Shown: one piece after another, positions 51,936 through 60,217 of the stretch | Layout: each line of letters begins with the position of its first letter | How positions within the stretch are numbered: position 1 is the first letter of the stretch | Assembly: GCA_024195265.1 (NCBI GenBank) | Contig: JAJLRJ010000010.1 | Span: 16,034,759-16,098,758, forward strand | Reading direction: 5' to 3' | Source: Dendrophyllia cribrosa | Lineage: Eukaryota > Cnidaria > Anthozoa > Scleractinia > Dendrophylliidae | DNA: 64,000 nt | Program-made: the position numbers and the translations under genes | Notes under the pieces: generated by a model | What the model saw: the letters and a program-made list of their open reading frames with translations, nothing else | Databases searched by the model: none | Told to the model about the DNA's origin: nothing

Positions 51936-51991
51936 GGTTTGGGCAACGTTTTTCTTTTTCGTTTTTTTGGTGTTACATTTGTGCATGCAAA

Positions 51992-52403
51992 TTTATGCAC
52001 GCATATTTTAATTTCATTATTTCCGGACTTCCGCTTTTCTCTCGGTCAACACAGTACATATTTGACTTCCCGTTTTCAGGAATGACGTAAACAGTAACGC
52101 CACCAAAACAACGTGATGAAAGCGTCACACCATCATGACCCCAACCCCGAACCCCCATTATGGAGTATGGACTGTGGAATACGTGTCAGATTAATGTCGA
52201 CTTTTACTGACTTCGTTGCTTTCTTTAAGTAGTCTTTTCAAATGAAACAGAAATAATTCACGGCTTGTAAAGTATTAGACGAGATTTGATCCGGAATCAA
52301 TAAATTAAATATTAAAAGCGAGTATAGAAAAATTGGTAGCTTCAATCAACGCGTCTTAGAGTCTCATGCGCATGAGTATAGGCTACGTGAAGCCTCTTGT
52401 TTT
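51992..52403. repeat. 412-bp dispersed repeat, copy B
   Basis: Direct copy of 43649-44080, starting TTTATGCACGCATATTTTAA and ending AGCCTCTTGTTTT. It starts about 55 bp after the end of the TTAA element. Confidence 0.8.
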
Positions 52404-52613
52404 ATAGAAATAATTACAGTAAAAGTAAAAAACAACTCCCTTCCACCGACAATCTAACACTTTTATATTTTCTCAGTGTTACAGGTTGCGATGGAACAAC
52501 TATTTCATTTTTTTTTTCTTCGTTATTATTCTATAACAACAAATGATATACTGTACGTAGTCTTTGTATTTAATTAACACTGGAAAAGTTGAAAATTTCC
52601 ATAGTATGTAAAA

Positions 52614-53289
52614 AACATGTAAATAACATGTAAATCCTAAGGGAGGAGCCTGTAAATATCATGTAAATCGAATAAGGGAGCCTGTAAATATCATGTAAAT
52701 GGAATAAGGGAGCCTGTAAATATCATGTAAATCGAATAAGGGAGCCTGTAAATATCATGTAAATCGAATAAGGGAGCCTGTAAATATCATGTAAATCGAA
52801 TAAGGGAGCCTGTAAATAACATGTAAATCGAATAAGGGAGCCTGTAAATAACATGTAAATCGAATAAGGGAGCCTGTAAATATCATGTAAATGGAATAAG
52901 GGAGCCTGTTAATATCATGTAAATCGAATAAGGGAGCTTGTAAATATCATGTAAATCGAATAAGGGAGCCTGTAAATATCATGTAAATCGAATAAGGGAG
53001 CCTGTAAATAACATGTAAATCGAATAAGGAAGCCCGTAAATATCCTGTAAATCGAATATGGGAGCCTGTAAATAACATGTAAATCGAATAAGGGAGCCTG
53101 TAAATAACATGTAAATCGAATAAGGGAGCCTGTAAATATCATGTAAATCGAATAAGGGAGCCTGTAAATATCATGTAAATCGAATAAGGGAGCCTGTAAA
53201 TATCATGTAAATCGAATAAGGGAGCCTGTAAATAACATGTAAATCGAGCCTGTAAATATCATGTAAATCGAATAAGGGAGCCTGTAAAC
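52614..53289. repeat. 32-bp minisatellite, about 20 copies
   Basis: The unit reads GTAAATCGAATAAGGGAGCC plus TGTAAATATCAT. Two alternating variants (ATATCAT and ATAACAT) are scattered along the array. One unit near 53240 is shortened. The ORF through it is repetitive and not a gene. There are no unique spacers, so it is not a CRISPR array. Confidence 0.95.
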
Positions 53290-53788
53290 ATTCATAGGCA
53301 AAGTAAACATACACGACTCATTAAAAAACTGCTTTTTAATTGTTTTATTATAACTCCCTTGATCCTAATGTTACACCGTTTTTCAACTGTTCAAGATTCT
53401 TTGTTTCTGCTTTTCATTATTCCTTTCAAAGAGCTACATGTACAGTGTACATTGACTGCAGCTTTGGTATGTTTTCTGCAATAGCTTGGAATGTCCTTCT
53501 ATAAGCGCAGCTACATTGTATTCAGTCTTCTGTTTCCGTTTCGATTAGTTCTTTAACTGATAAACTTACCCAAGTTATTGAATCTCGGCTTAGCAAATTT
53601 TCAAAGCATTTCTCTGAGGAAAATAGTTCGACCATCCAACAGGCTTTTAAAAAGGCTCGTCGCACGAACTATACGTGTAAGATGACAGGAAATCAGTAAT
53701 AAATGGACCACGCCTTAACGAATATTTGTCAGATGAATGGGGTTAGTTTCTAGAGAAACTGTGGTGCTGCGTCGGTGGGGCGATGAAA

Positions 53789-53997
53789 CACGAGAATTTA
53801 GTTTTATCAACTGAGTCGATAAGGTAAATTGACCACAGTACAAAAATTCAAATAGCTGACGTTTCGAGCGCTAGCTCTTTGTCGGATTCGCTCCGACGAA
53901 GGGATAGCGCTCGAAACGTCAGCTATTTGAATCTTTTTACGGTGGTCAGTTTACCTTATCGACTCAGTCAACTCAGTCGATAAAACTAAATTCTTGT
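53789..53997. mobile_element. Foldback terminal repeat with hammerhead-ribozyme-like cores
   Basis: Arms of about 95 bp (TTATCAACTGAGTCGATAAG and its inverted partner) surround GTCGGATTCGCTCCGAC. On the plus strand CCGACGAAGGGATAGCGC runs into TCGAAACGTCAGC, which matches a type I hammerhead layout (CUGANGA, stem II, GAAA, very short stem III, GUC) except for C in place of U. The opposite arm carries CCGACAA. Penelope-like elements are known to carry such ribozymes. The link here is from memory. Confidence 0.5.
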
Positions 53998-54935
53998 GAT
54001 TTGTCAGATGATTTGTCTCGTGATTTGTCAGATGAGCTTGCTTCAAACTCGGACGATGAGAAAAGAATGTACCAAGCTGAAAGGAGGGCAGAGAGGAAGA
54101 TTACAAAGGATAAATGCCGGCGTCCCCGTCCCGGCAGAAAAAAACCGACAAGTGGTCATTCCAGTGTTTTTCCAGTTTCTTCAAAATATTCTACCACCAA
54201 CTCCGCTACCCTCAAGGAGATTAACCCTGTTCATCGGTTGGGCCCTTGCTTCAAGAAAAGAATTCAACTCCTTTTTTGATACTACCTTTGTTTTTTTTCC
54301 CTTCGTTTATGGCGTCACACTCAGGCCATAATCCAATTATCTCCATGAATATTGTTGTTCATATTATCCTGTGTTAGTGCAGAATTTAAAATTTAACGGA
54401 CAGGTTAAGTTAACATTTCTCCTTTAATTAATAGGCCAGGTACCTGCAGCCTATGAATAGAATTATGCCAAAATGGCATTAAAGATCTGACAAAATGCTG
54501 TCATTTGCTGAACTGAAGCTGCAATCTGCAATCAGTATAAATGTGGTCACTCAAAGATCTGATAACACGCTATCACCTGCCTGTGCATAAGATTTTACAT
54601 TATGAAAAACCTAGTGAAAACTACATGTAAAGCTTGTTTTTAATAACAATTTAAAGGCAATATGAATACCATAAAATCCCAGTAAAACATGTTGGCCCTG
54701 GGCTTATACAAATTTTTAAGAGTTTATACACAACTGTAGGATGGTAAGCACAAAATATTGTGATACAGTACTGTTCAATTATTTCAGTCAGTTTATGTTC
54801 TTTACATGCATGTAAAGAATTGTTGTGGAGATGTGGAAGCTTACATCCAGAAGGGGTTATAACTGGGAGAATTTTGTGGGCCTATAACCGGATGGGCTTA
54901 TACATGTACATTGTACATGTAACCAGGATTTTAAG
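53998..54935. other. Flanking DNA before the viral module
   Basis: A short frame at 54001-54279 is rich in charged residues (SDDEKRMYQAERRAERK). It could be an old exon or retroelement scrap, but it has no recognised domain and no start context. The rest is AT-rich with no feature seen. Confidence 0.35.
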
Positions 54936-55469
54936 TTACAATAAACATGAGTATACAGAGGACAAGCAGACGTTGGGTTCACAAATTTTCAGATGTTTGT
55001 TGAGATAGGTTTTGAAGTTGTAGCGTTTGGTGGGCATTCTTTTTTTGGTGATTTTGTAATCATCACCATAGAGTTCGTTATAATCGAAGGCCACACCATC
55101 CAGAGGCTCTAAGAGCCCGCAGTCCTCACAGCAAAGTTCTGATGAAAACATCCTGAGGTTTAATTTGCCTTTGCAGTTTTGGCAAAATTTTATCCTTTCA
55201 TTCAAAAGGGTGAAAGGTGAGTGTGGGGGGTATTGTGCCCCGGGAGAAAGACACTCCTTGATGTGATGAAGGCGCTCTGGTAGGTTTGAACGCCGTATTT
55301 CCTTGGTGTAGTTTTCGAGTGAGCGCAGGAGGATAAATTTGTATTCTTTATCAAGCTCATCGAGTTTGGCTTTGTATTCACCTTTAGTGTCCAAGGACCG
55401 AACATCAGCCAGTTGTTTAGCGAACTTCTCCATGGATATACACCGTGTTGTGTATTCAATTGGACGCAA
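54936..55469 (-). CDS. VLTF3-like late transcription factor, C-terminally truncated
   Basis: This 177-residue product resembles the poxvirus VLTF3/A2-type late transcription factors found across large and mid-size DNA viruses of eukaryotes. These direct late viral gene expression. The visible signature is a zinc ribbon, C96-x2-C99 and C114-x2-C117-G, followed by YNFKTYLNKHL, which begins the conserved C-terminal region. That region ends within about 15 residues at a TAA, in sequence with a different, Cys/Ser-rich character, so the rest of the domain is missing. The start codon overlaps the end of the next gene upstream by 14 bp, and no separate promoter is visible, suggesting co-transcription. 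The break near 54950-54980 probably marks the junction with host DNA, but a spliced continuation cannot be excluded. Family call by motif only. Confidence 0.7.
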   Translation of the reverse strand: MRPIEYTTRCISMEKFAKQLADVRSLDTKGEYKAKLDELDKEYKFILLRSLENYTKEIRRSNLPERLHHIKECLSPGAQYPPHSPFTLLNERIKFCQNCKGKLNLRMFSSELCCEDCGLLEPLDGVAFDYNELYGDDYKITKKRMPTKRYNFKTYLNKHLKICEPNVCLSSVYSCLL

Positions 55470-56190
55470 AGGATTTTTCCCTCAAGATTTGTAGGTTAAA
55501 AGCAGAATTTAATTTCTCAAATCGGACTTGGATGCTGCGAGAAGACATCTTTTTTTGAAACTCTTGTTTGACTTCCTTGCGAAGTTCGTTTTTGAGTTTC
55601 TCGATGTCTGGTGATTGTGTTTGAGTGGCAACGTCTTTTGATGCCTTTACACCATCCCTGATTGCAGCTTTGAGTTCGCGATATTTTTCCACCTCCCGAG
55701 TAATTATGGTGAATTCTGTATCACTGATCCTCTTGTCTTCCAGAGCTTTTGAGATTAGCTAATTGACAATGTTGCGTTTAGCCAGTGCCAGTGTATAGAT
55801 CTTCTCATGTTTAGTCACTTTCCGCTCTAGCCTCTTGTTGACAGCTGTAAAGCCAACAGAGGACAGCCCACAGAGGGTCGCAACGCCGGCAAGTGCTGGA
55901 CTTGCAACAATTCCGAACCCAGTCAATGCAGTGGCAAGGGCCCCTGATGACAGCCCAACAGAAAGCGACCCAAGGCCAACCGCCGAGTAATGAACTAATG
56001 ATTGGGCCCGTTTGTATTTCTTTGCGACTTGCCTGTAGTGCTCGGCTTCGTCAGACAACTCCTTCAGCAAGTCAGAGATCTTTTTGAGCCGGAAGTCTTC
56101 TGCATTAATTTGAGTGATCTCACCCATAGGGTATAGCTGTTGTGTCTCGCTGTATTCGGGGGCCGATGGAAGCACGTTCGCAGAACTCAT
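55456..56190 (-). pseudogene. Viral-module membrane/coiled-coil protein interrupted by an in-frame TAG
   Basis: From ATG at 56190 the frame runs 143 codons to TAG (55759-55761), then continues in the same frame without another stop for 100 codons to 55456. The first part has a helical acidic stretch and a Gly/Ala-rich hydrophobic hairpin of about 45 residues (GLGSLSVGLSSGALATALTG at its start) typical of a membrane insertion segment. The part after the TAG is charged and coiled-coil-like (EKLKNELRKEVKQEFQKK). One substitution would account for the break, and read-through is possible but unsupported. A TATATATACCCC promoter motif lies just upstream, inside the 24-bp gap to the penton-like gene. 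I do not recognise the family. Confidence 0.7.
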
Positions 56191-56194
56191 AGCG

Positions 56195-56213
56195 TGGGGT
56201 ATATATATGATTT
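56195..56213 (-). promoter_or_regulatory. TATA-type promoter of the 55456-56190 gene
   Basis: Read on the minus strand, ATCATATATATACCCC ends only about 5 bases before the ATG. It has the same form as the plus-strand motifs at 61478, 62507 and 63232, and directly follows the stop codon of the upstream gene. Confidence 0.65.
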
Positions 56214-56897
56214 TTAATTTATCTCAACTTCAAATTCCAAAGGCGCGTCATTGAAGTTGAAGAGGTTATTGTTTTCATCCCTCACTGACAGTGTTATGCT
56301 GTTTACATAATCACCAGACGATACGTCACGCAAGACGTTCTGTTGTGTTGTCTCGTAATAAACCTTCTCAAAGGGCTTTCCCCGAATATCAAACCGAGCC
56401 AAAACTGTCGAAGGCTTACCATTGAGGAGGTTTTGTTCTTTATCAACCAGATCACAGTGGATGAAGTAAGTGCTTGGTGCCCTCAAACGCTTGACGAAGG
56501 TTGATGGCCACAGCAATTTAGGACTTATACCAAGCAATTCAGATAGATCACGGTCTAGTTTAACCTCTTCTGGGTATTCTTTGAAAATGATCATCGATCC
56601 CAGTGGCGTGTTTGTCTCAGTTGCTAATTTATAATTAGCATTTGAACCACCGAATACGTTTTCTAATTCTTTTGCCAAAGACTTAAGAGTGTAATGTCCT
56701 GGAAGAAATTTCATGACAGTTCCTGTATTACTCCCATTTTCATTTTTGAACAATGTTATCTCTCCTCTTTGTTTCAAATTATGCCACGAGTTGAAAATTG
56801 AGCAAGAGACAAGACGGATATAACTCGGTTTCGGCAGTGGGTGATCGAAGTAGATCGTGTGAGGGTTCGAAGACGTGACGCTTGTTAACACAACCAT
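56214..56897 (-). CDS. Penton-like minor capsid protein (single jelly roll)
   Basis: This 227-residue product has the length and strand pattern of the single-jelly-roll minor capsid protein of Polintons and adintoviruses, which forms the fivefold vertices of the particle. The C-terminus is the most telling part: VNSITLSVRDENNNLFNFND then PLEFEVEIN, a closing strand typical of the family. The N-terminal VVLTSVTSSNPHTIYF also fits. There are no breaks. The gene is divergent from the 609-residue gene and shares a 46-bp promoter region with it, and it is followed by the broken membrane-protein gene on the same strand. Assignment is by pattern; structure prediction would settle it. Confidence 0.75.
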   Translation of the reverse strand: MVVLTSVTSSNPHTIYFDHPLPKPSYIRLVSCSIFNSWHNLKQRGEITLFKNENGSNTGTVMKFLPGHYTLKSLAKELENVFGGSNANYKLATETNTPLGSMIIFKEYPEEVKLDRDLSELLGISPKLLWPSTFVKRLRAPSTYFIHCDLVDKEQNLLNGKPSTVLARFDIRGKPFEKVYYETTQQNVLRDVSSGDYVNSITLSVRDENNNLFNFNDAPLEFEVEIN

Positions 56898-56943
56898 GAT
56901 TGTTTATATAAGTAACATTTTATAATTATAATTATATATAATC
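56898..56943. promoter_or_regulatory. 46-bp bidirectional promoter
   Basis: It separates the ATGs of the penton-like gene (minus) and the 609-residue gene (plus). It is almost pure A+T, with TTATATAA next to the minus-strand start and TTATATATAATC next to the plus-strand start. Both transcripts must have very short leaders or start inside the neighbouring gene. Confidence 0.7.
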
Positions 56944-58773
56944 ATGTTTGGCGGACGGCCCGGTGGATTTAATCCTAATTCAAATCTTGGTATAAACATC
57001 GGCGGCCACAATTACGGACCCCCACCCCCTTTTTATTCACCTCCAAACGTCTATAGCCCTGTAAAGCCCAAGCCAAAGCCAAAGCCACCCCCTGATCCTG
57101 AAATTACTTGGTTGAGTTCGCCGGAGGCTGCCAGGCTCTCTGCCGCGGCCAAGGCCAAGGCGATCTCAGACTTCAAAAAGCGTTTCCCTCGCGCCGATAT
57201 GTCTCACTTTGAAGTTCAAGTAGAGTTTGGCGACGACCACAAAACAGCCACGGGAGAAGTGCTTTACAAAGAGGGTCCTGGCTCATGGGCGCTCCTTACA
57301 AGAATGCCCCACAAAGATTGGACTCAAGCCGAAAGAGACGCTTTGGGTCTCCATCAAGACGGGGGTTTCCCTTATCAGTTATCGTTGGGGCAACCAGAAA
57401 AGTCCATCCCGGCTGTTGCTTTCTCCACCACAATAGACAAAGACATGATGATTGGCGCAATATTAAATGATGAGTCGCAAAAGATTTACGTCACGCCAAC
57501 TGATTATTTCACAACGGAATACAGAAATATCTTCAGGGACACGCAGATTTCATTCACAACCGCGAAATACGGCCGAAAGTGGCTCGGTGGGCCGCACATG
57601 AGTTTTTGGCCACAACAACTATCCTTCGCCCTGTGGTGTGCAACAACTGGCTGTGGAATCTCGCGTGACATTCTCTTCGATAAGAACTCCAGTCTATCTT
57701 TAACACCACAGTTAAGGTCGTTTTACCGGTTTCACGTTTATTTCACAACAAGGCGAATTCTTTACCAGATGGGCGGGGAACAAGGCGTGAGTGCTTTGCC
57801 AGACGACCCTCCATTTTCCCAGAAAGACAACAAGTACAACATCGACGCGTACAAGAAGATTTGCATAGAGTTTGGCATCGACCCCAGTTCTGACTTCCGT
57901 TACACATACGGTAAGAACCACGGGCTTGGGAATGTCTACATTTGGGAATACGGTGGTGGCAATATCTCTACTGATTACACTTATCCAGACCCCGATCTAG
58001 CTCTGTTCAATGATGAGCGCGTGACTGACAGAAAAGACCCCAACTTTCGCGCCAATGGAATATCTTTCGTTCGCAACGACCAAGGGGCGGACACCCAGTT
58101 CGAGCACTTTGTGCCAAATTACGCACAGGGGCTAACACAGCCAGGGCTCGCCCGTATGAACCAATCAATCGAGGCCTTTGTGTACTGCATTCTTGGTTCA
58201 CAAGCTAAAACCCGCAGCAGCATCATTGGAAGAGGAGGCCGGGCGTTCGAAACGCAGAGAGTCTTCCTCACCCATCTAGAGGAGGCCATAATACTGAACG
58301 ACATCGCAACAAGCGTACAGCGTTACCAGCTTGCCATCCAAGCAACGAAAGTGCGGTTAGACTTTGCGACAGCACCCGGAAGTTGGCTCATGCCATCACG
58401 CATGATTATCAACACAGAGAGCGTGATCGGGTATAACAACAATCTACAGGAGGCAACGCAAGGAATGAAGCTGGGCGTGAACAGTGCTGTTAATCTGGGC
58501 ACAAAAAAAGCCTCACTTCGCCACATGGACGGTGGCCCGACAAAGATTAATCCACCAAACAGTCACCCATCAAACCCGATACATAAACAGGCCACACAGG
58601 CACAGGGCATCGCACCCAAACCAAAGACCACACCCACACCACAATCAGCCCCCACACCCACACCACAACCAACCCCCACACCCACACCGCAGCCCGACTC
58701 ACATCACGTAAACAAGGCACTCATTGCTGTGGGTGCGCTTGCTTTGGCAGGCTTTTTCGTTTGGTCCAGATAA
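56944..58773 (+). CDS. Large unassigned viral-module protein with C-terminal membrane anchor
   Basis: I do not recognise this 609-residue protein. The N-terminus (to about residue 55) is Gly/Asn/Pro-rich with a KPKPKPKP linker. A folded core of about 470 residues follows, with many aromatic and conserved-looking segments such as YVTPTDYFTTEYRN and AFVYCILGSQAKTRSS. Next comes a PTPTPQP repeat tract near 560-585, then a single hydrophobic helix, ALIAVGALALAGFFVW, ending in SR. A type II or tail-anchored membrane orientation fits a virion membrane or surface protein. From memory, similar uncharacterised proteins accompany capsid genes in cnidarian Polinton-like elements. The gene is convergent with 58778-60175, only 4 bp apart. 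It is intact. It is placed among structural genes, so a virion role is inferred. Confidence 0.8.
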   Translation: MFGGRPGGFNPNSNLGINIGGHNYGPPPPFYSPPNVYSPVKPKPKPKPPPDPEITWLSSPEAARLSAAAKAKAISDFKKRFPRADMSHFEVQVEFGDDHKTATGEVLYKEGPGSWALLTRMPHKDWTQAERDALGLHQDGGFPYQLSLGQPEKSIPAVAFSTTIDKDMMIGAILNDESQKIYVTPTDYFTTEYRNIFRDTQISFTTAKYGRKWLGGPHMSFWPQQLSFALWCATTGCGISRDILFDKNSSLSLTPQLRSFYRFHVYFTTRRILYQMGGEQGVSALPDDPPFSQKDNKYNIDAYKKICIEFGIDPSSDFRYTYGKNHGLGNVYIWEYGGGNISTDYTYPDPDLALFNDERVTDRKDPNFRANGISFVRNDQGADTQFEHFVPNYAQGLTQPGLARMNQSIEAFVYCILGSQAKTRSSIIGRGGRAFETQRVFLTHLEEAIILNDIATSVQRYQLAIQATKVRLDFATAPGSWLMPSRMIINTESVIGYNNNLQEATQGMKLGVNSAVNLGTKKASLRHMDGGPTKINPPNSHPSNPIHKQATQAQGIAPKPKTTPTPQSAPTPTPQPTPTPTPQPDSHHVNKALIAVGALALAGFFVWSR

Positions 58774-58777
58774 GTGT

Positions 58778-60175
58778 TCAAGACTTCGCACGCTTGGTGA
58801 TCCTTTCAACAAGGAAGGCCACTACGGCAAGGATGAGAAGCCAGGCGTGTTCACCAAGAAAGGAGATGACCGACCCAGCCGCTTTGAAGATGAAACTCAC
58901 AATTGAGCCAATGAGGCCAGGCAGGGCGTTGACTGCCTTTTTGCCAAGCTCTTTAAGTCCATTTCCAATAGCTCGTGTGGCCTTTGCCAGGCTGTTCAAG
59001 GTGGCGAGTACAACAGCGCTGATGGTGATGCCAGCTGCCAGAACAATCGCTTGCAGGGTCCATCCGTATTTCTTGAAGATTTCTCTGACCCTCTCTCTCA
59101 AAGACAGGGCTTGTTCACGCACCTCAACCTCTGGTCGGAGCCTTGCCATCTCTTCTTCTAGCGCAGTAACCCGGTCTTCTGCGGCTGCTCTGTCAGAGGG
59201 AGAAGTGTTCTCATCCTCTATGACGCGTCTGTCTTCCTCGTTTTCGCGTTCAAGCTCGGCTTCTCTTTCGTTTAACTCATCAAGGGGTTTAGTAGAGTTT
59301 AGCCTTGCTTCTATTTCGTTTCTTTCCTTCACCTTAGCAGAAAGGCGTGTTCTGATTTTGTCCGCCTTTGCCTGTTCTTGGCCTCGTTGTTTTTGTATTT
59401 TTTGCAGGGCCACTAATTCTTTTTTCTGGTTTTCAAAATCTCGTTGAAGATTCTTTTTCACAAGTTTTAGGCGGTCTATCTCGGCTTGATTTTCAACGCT
59501 TGAACCGTGTTCCTGCTCCAGAGCCTCCACCCTCGCTTGAGTTTGCTCAATTCTGTTTCTGAGGTTTTGCACCTCATTTGTTGCTTGTTGTTGTTCCACA
59601 GCAACCCTTTCATTCTCCTTCAGTTGTTTTTGTGCCTCCTGCAATCTTTGACTTTCTTCCCTTATTGCTGCATTGTTTTTAGAGACAAGCTCTTCAGCGC
59701 TTGGGCCAAGGGATGTTTTGAACTTGTCTGTGAACGATTTAAGAAAGCTCCCATCTTGCTTGAAAATAAGAGATTCGCCGCCCTTTGGCCCAAAGGAAAC
59801 TATTTTGCCATCATTTGCTGCATTTTTACCAAAACCAATTGGGCCTAATTTCGCGATGTTTACTTTTGGAAACTTCTTTTTGATCCAGTCAATGGCTTTA
59901 TCGATTCTCTCTGCTTTTTCATTTCCGGCTATGATTTCTCCAAGCAGAGGGATGGTGTCAGAAGTGCTTGGCAACCCACTCTGCTCAGTAGGCATAGTAT
60001 GCATTTCATGCTGTTCACCGCCATGGTATGGGGTGGATGCAGCGCTTGGTTGAAAAGGTGTTGTTGTATCAACTTCTTCTTCTTCGTAATCATCATCGTC
60101 GTCATCGTCATCATCGTGGTCTATGTTCCAGTCAACCCAAGGATTATCGGGCATATCTCCTCCGCCTTCTGCCAT
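58778..60175 (-). CDS. Coiled-coil protein with C-terminal membrane segments
   Basis: I chose the ATG at 60175 (465 residues) because it follows the TATATAAATAT promoter; an in-frame ATG at 60229 would start inside that promoter and the neighbouring gene. The product has an acidic N-terminus with a run of nine aspartates, a long charged coiled coil (roughly residues 165-365, rich in E, Q, K, R), then two hydrophobic regions: AIVLAAGITISAVVLATL, and a Gly/Ser-rich stretch ending in AWLLILAVVAFLVERITKR. It may anchor in or reshape a membrane, or serve as a virion scaffold. It is intact and convergent with the 609-residue gene. No family is recognised. Confidence 0.8.
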   Translation of the reverse strand: MAEGGGDMPDNPWVDWNIDHDDDDDDDDDYEEEEVDTTTPFQPSAASTPYHGGEQHEMHTMPTEQSGLPSTSDTIPLLGEIIAGNEKAERIDKAIDWIKKKFPKVNIAKLGPIGFGKNAANDGKIVSFGPKGGESLIFKQDGSFLKSFTDKFKTSLGPSAEELVSKNNAAIREESQRLQEAQKQLKENERVAVEQQQATNEVQNLRNRIEQTQARVEALEQEHGSSVENQAEIDRLKLVKKNLQRDFENQKKELVALQKIQKQRGQEQAKADKIRTRLSAKVKERNEIEARLNSTKPLDELNEREAELERENEEDRRVIEDENTSPSDRAAAEDRVTALEEEMARLRPEVEVREQALSLRERVREIFKKYGWTLQAIVLAAGITISAVVLATLNSLAKATRAIGNGLKELGKKAVNALPGLIGSIVSFIFKAAGSVISFLGEHAWLLILAVVAFLVERITKRAKS

Positions 60176-60217
60176 GATGATATATAAATATAAATTTAAA
60201 AAACACAAATACATACC
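60176..60217. promoter_or_regulatory. 42-bp bidirectional promoter
   Basis: It lies between the ATGs of the coiled-coil gene (minus) and the major capsid gene (plus). It contains TATATAAATATAAATTT and, toward the capsid gene, AAAAAACACAAATACATACC directly before the ATG. The plus-strand motif resembles the ACATATATACC boxes of other genes here. Confidence 0.7.

Noticed and set aside
52614..53289. Possible CRISPR-like array of regularly spaced 32-bp units
   Set aside because: Units abut directly with no unique spacers, and the DNA is eukaryotic. It is a minisatellite.
54001..54279. 92-codon charged ORF
   Set aside because: It begins inside the edge of the foldback repeat and has no recognised domain. 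It is mentioned only as part of the flank.
58761..59447. 228-codon plus-strand ORF, Ser/Arg-rich
   Set aside because: Antisense shadow of the coiled-coil gene 58778-60175, whose repetitive codons leave the opposite strand open.
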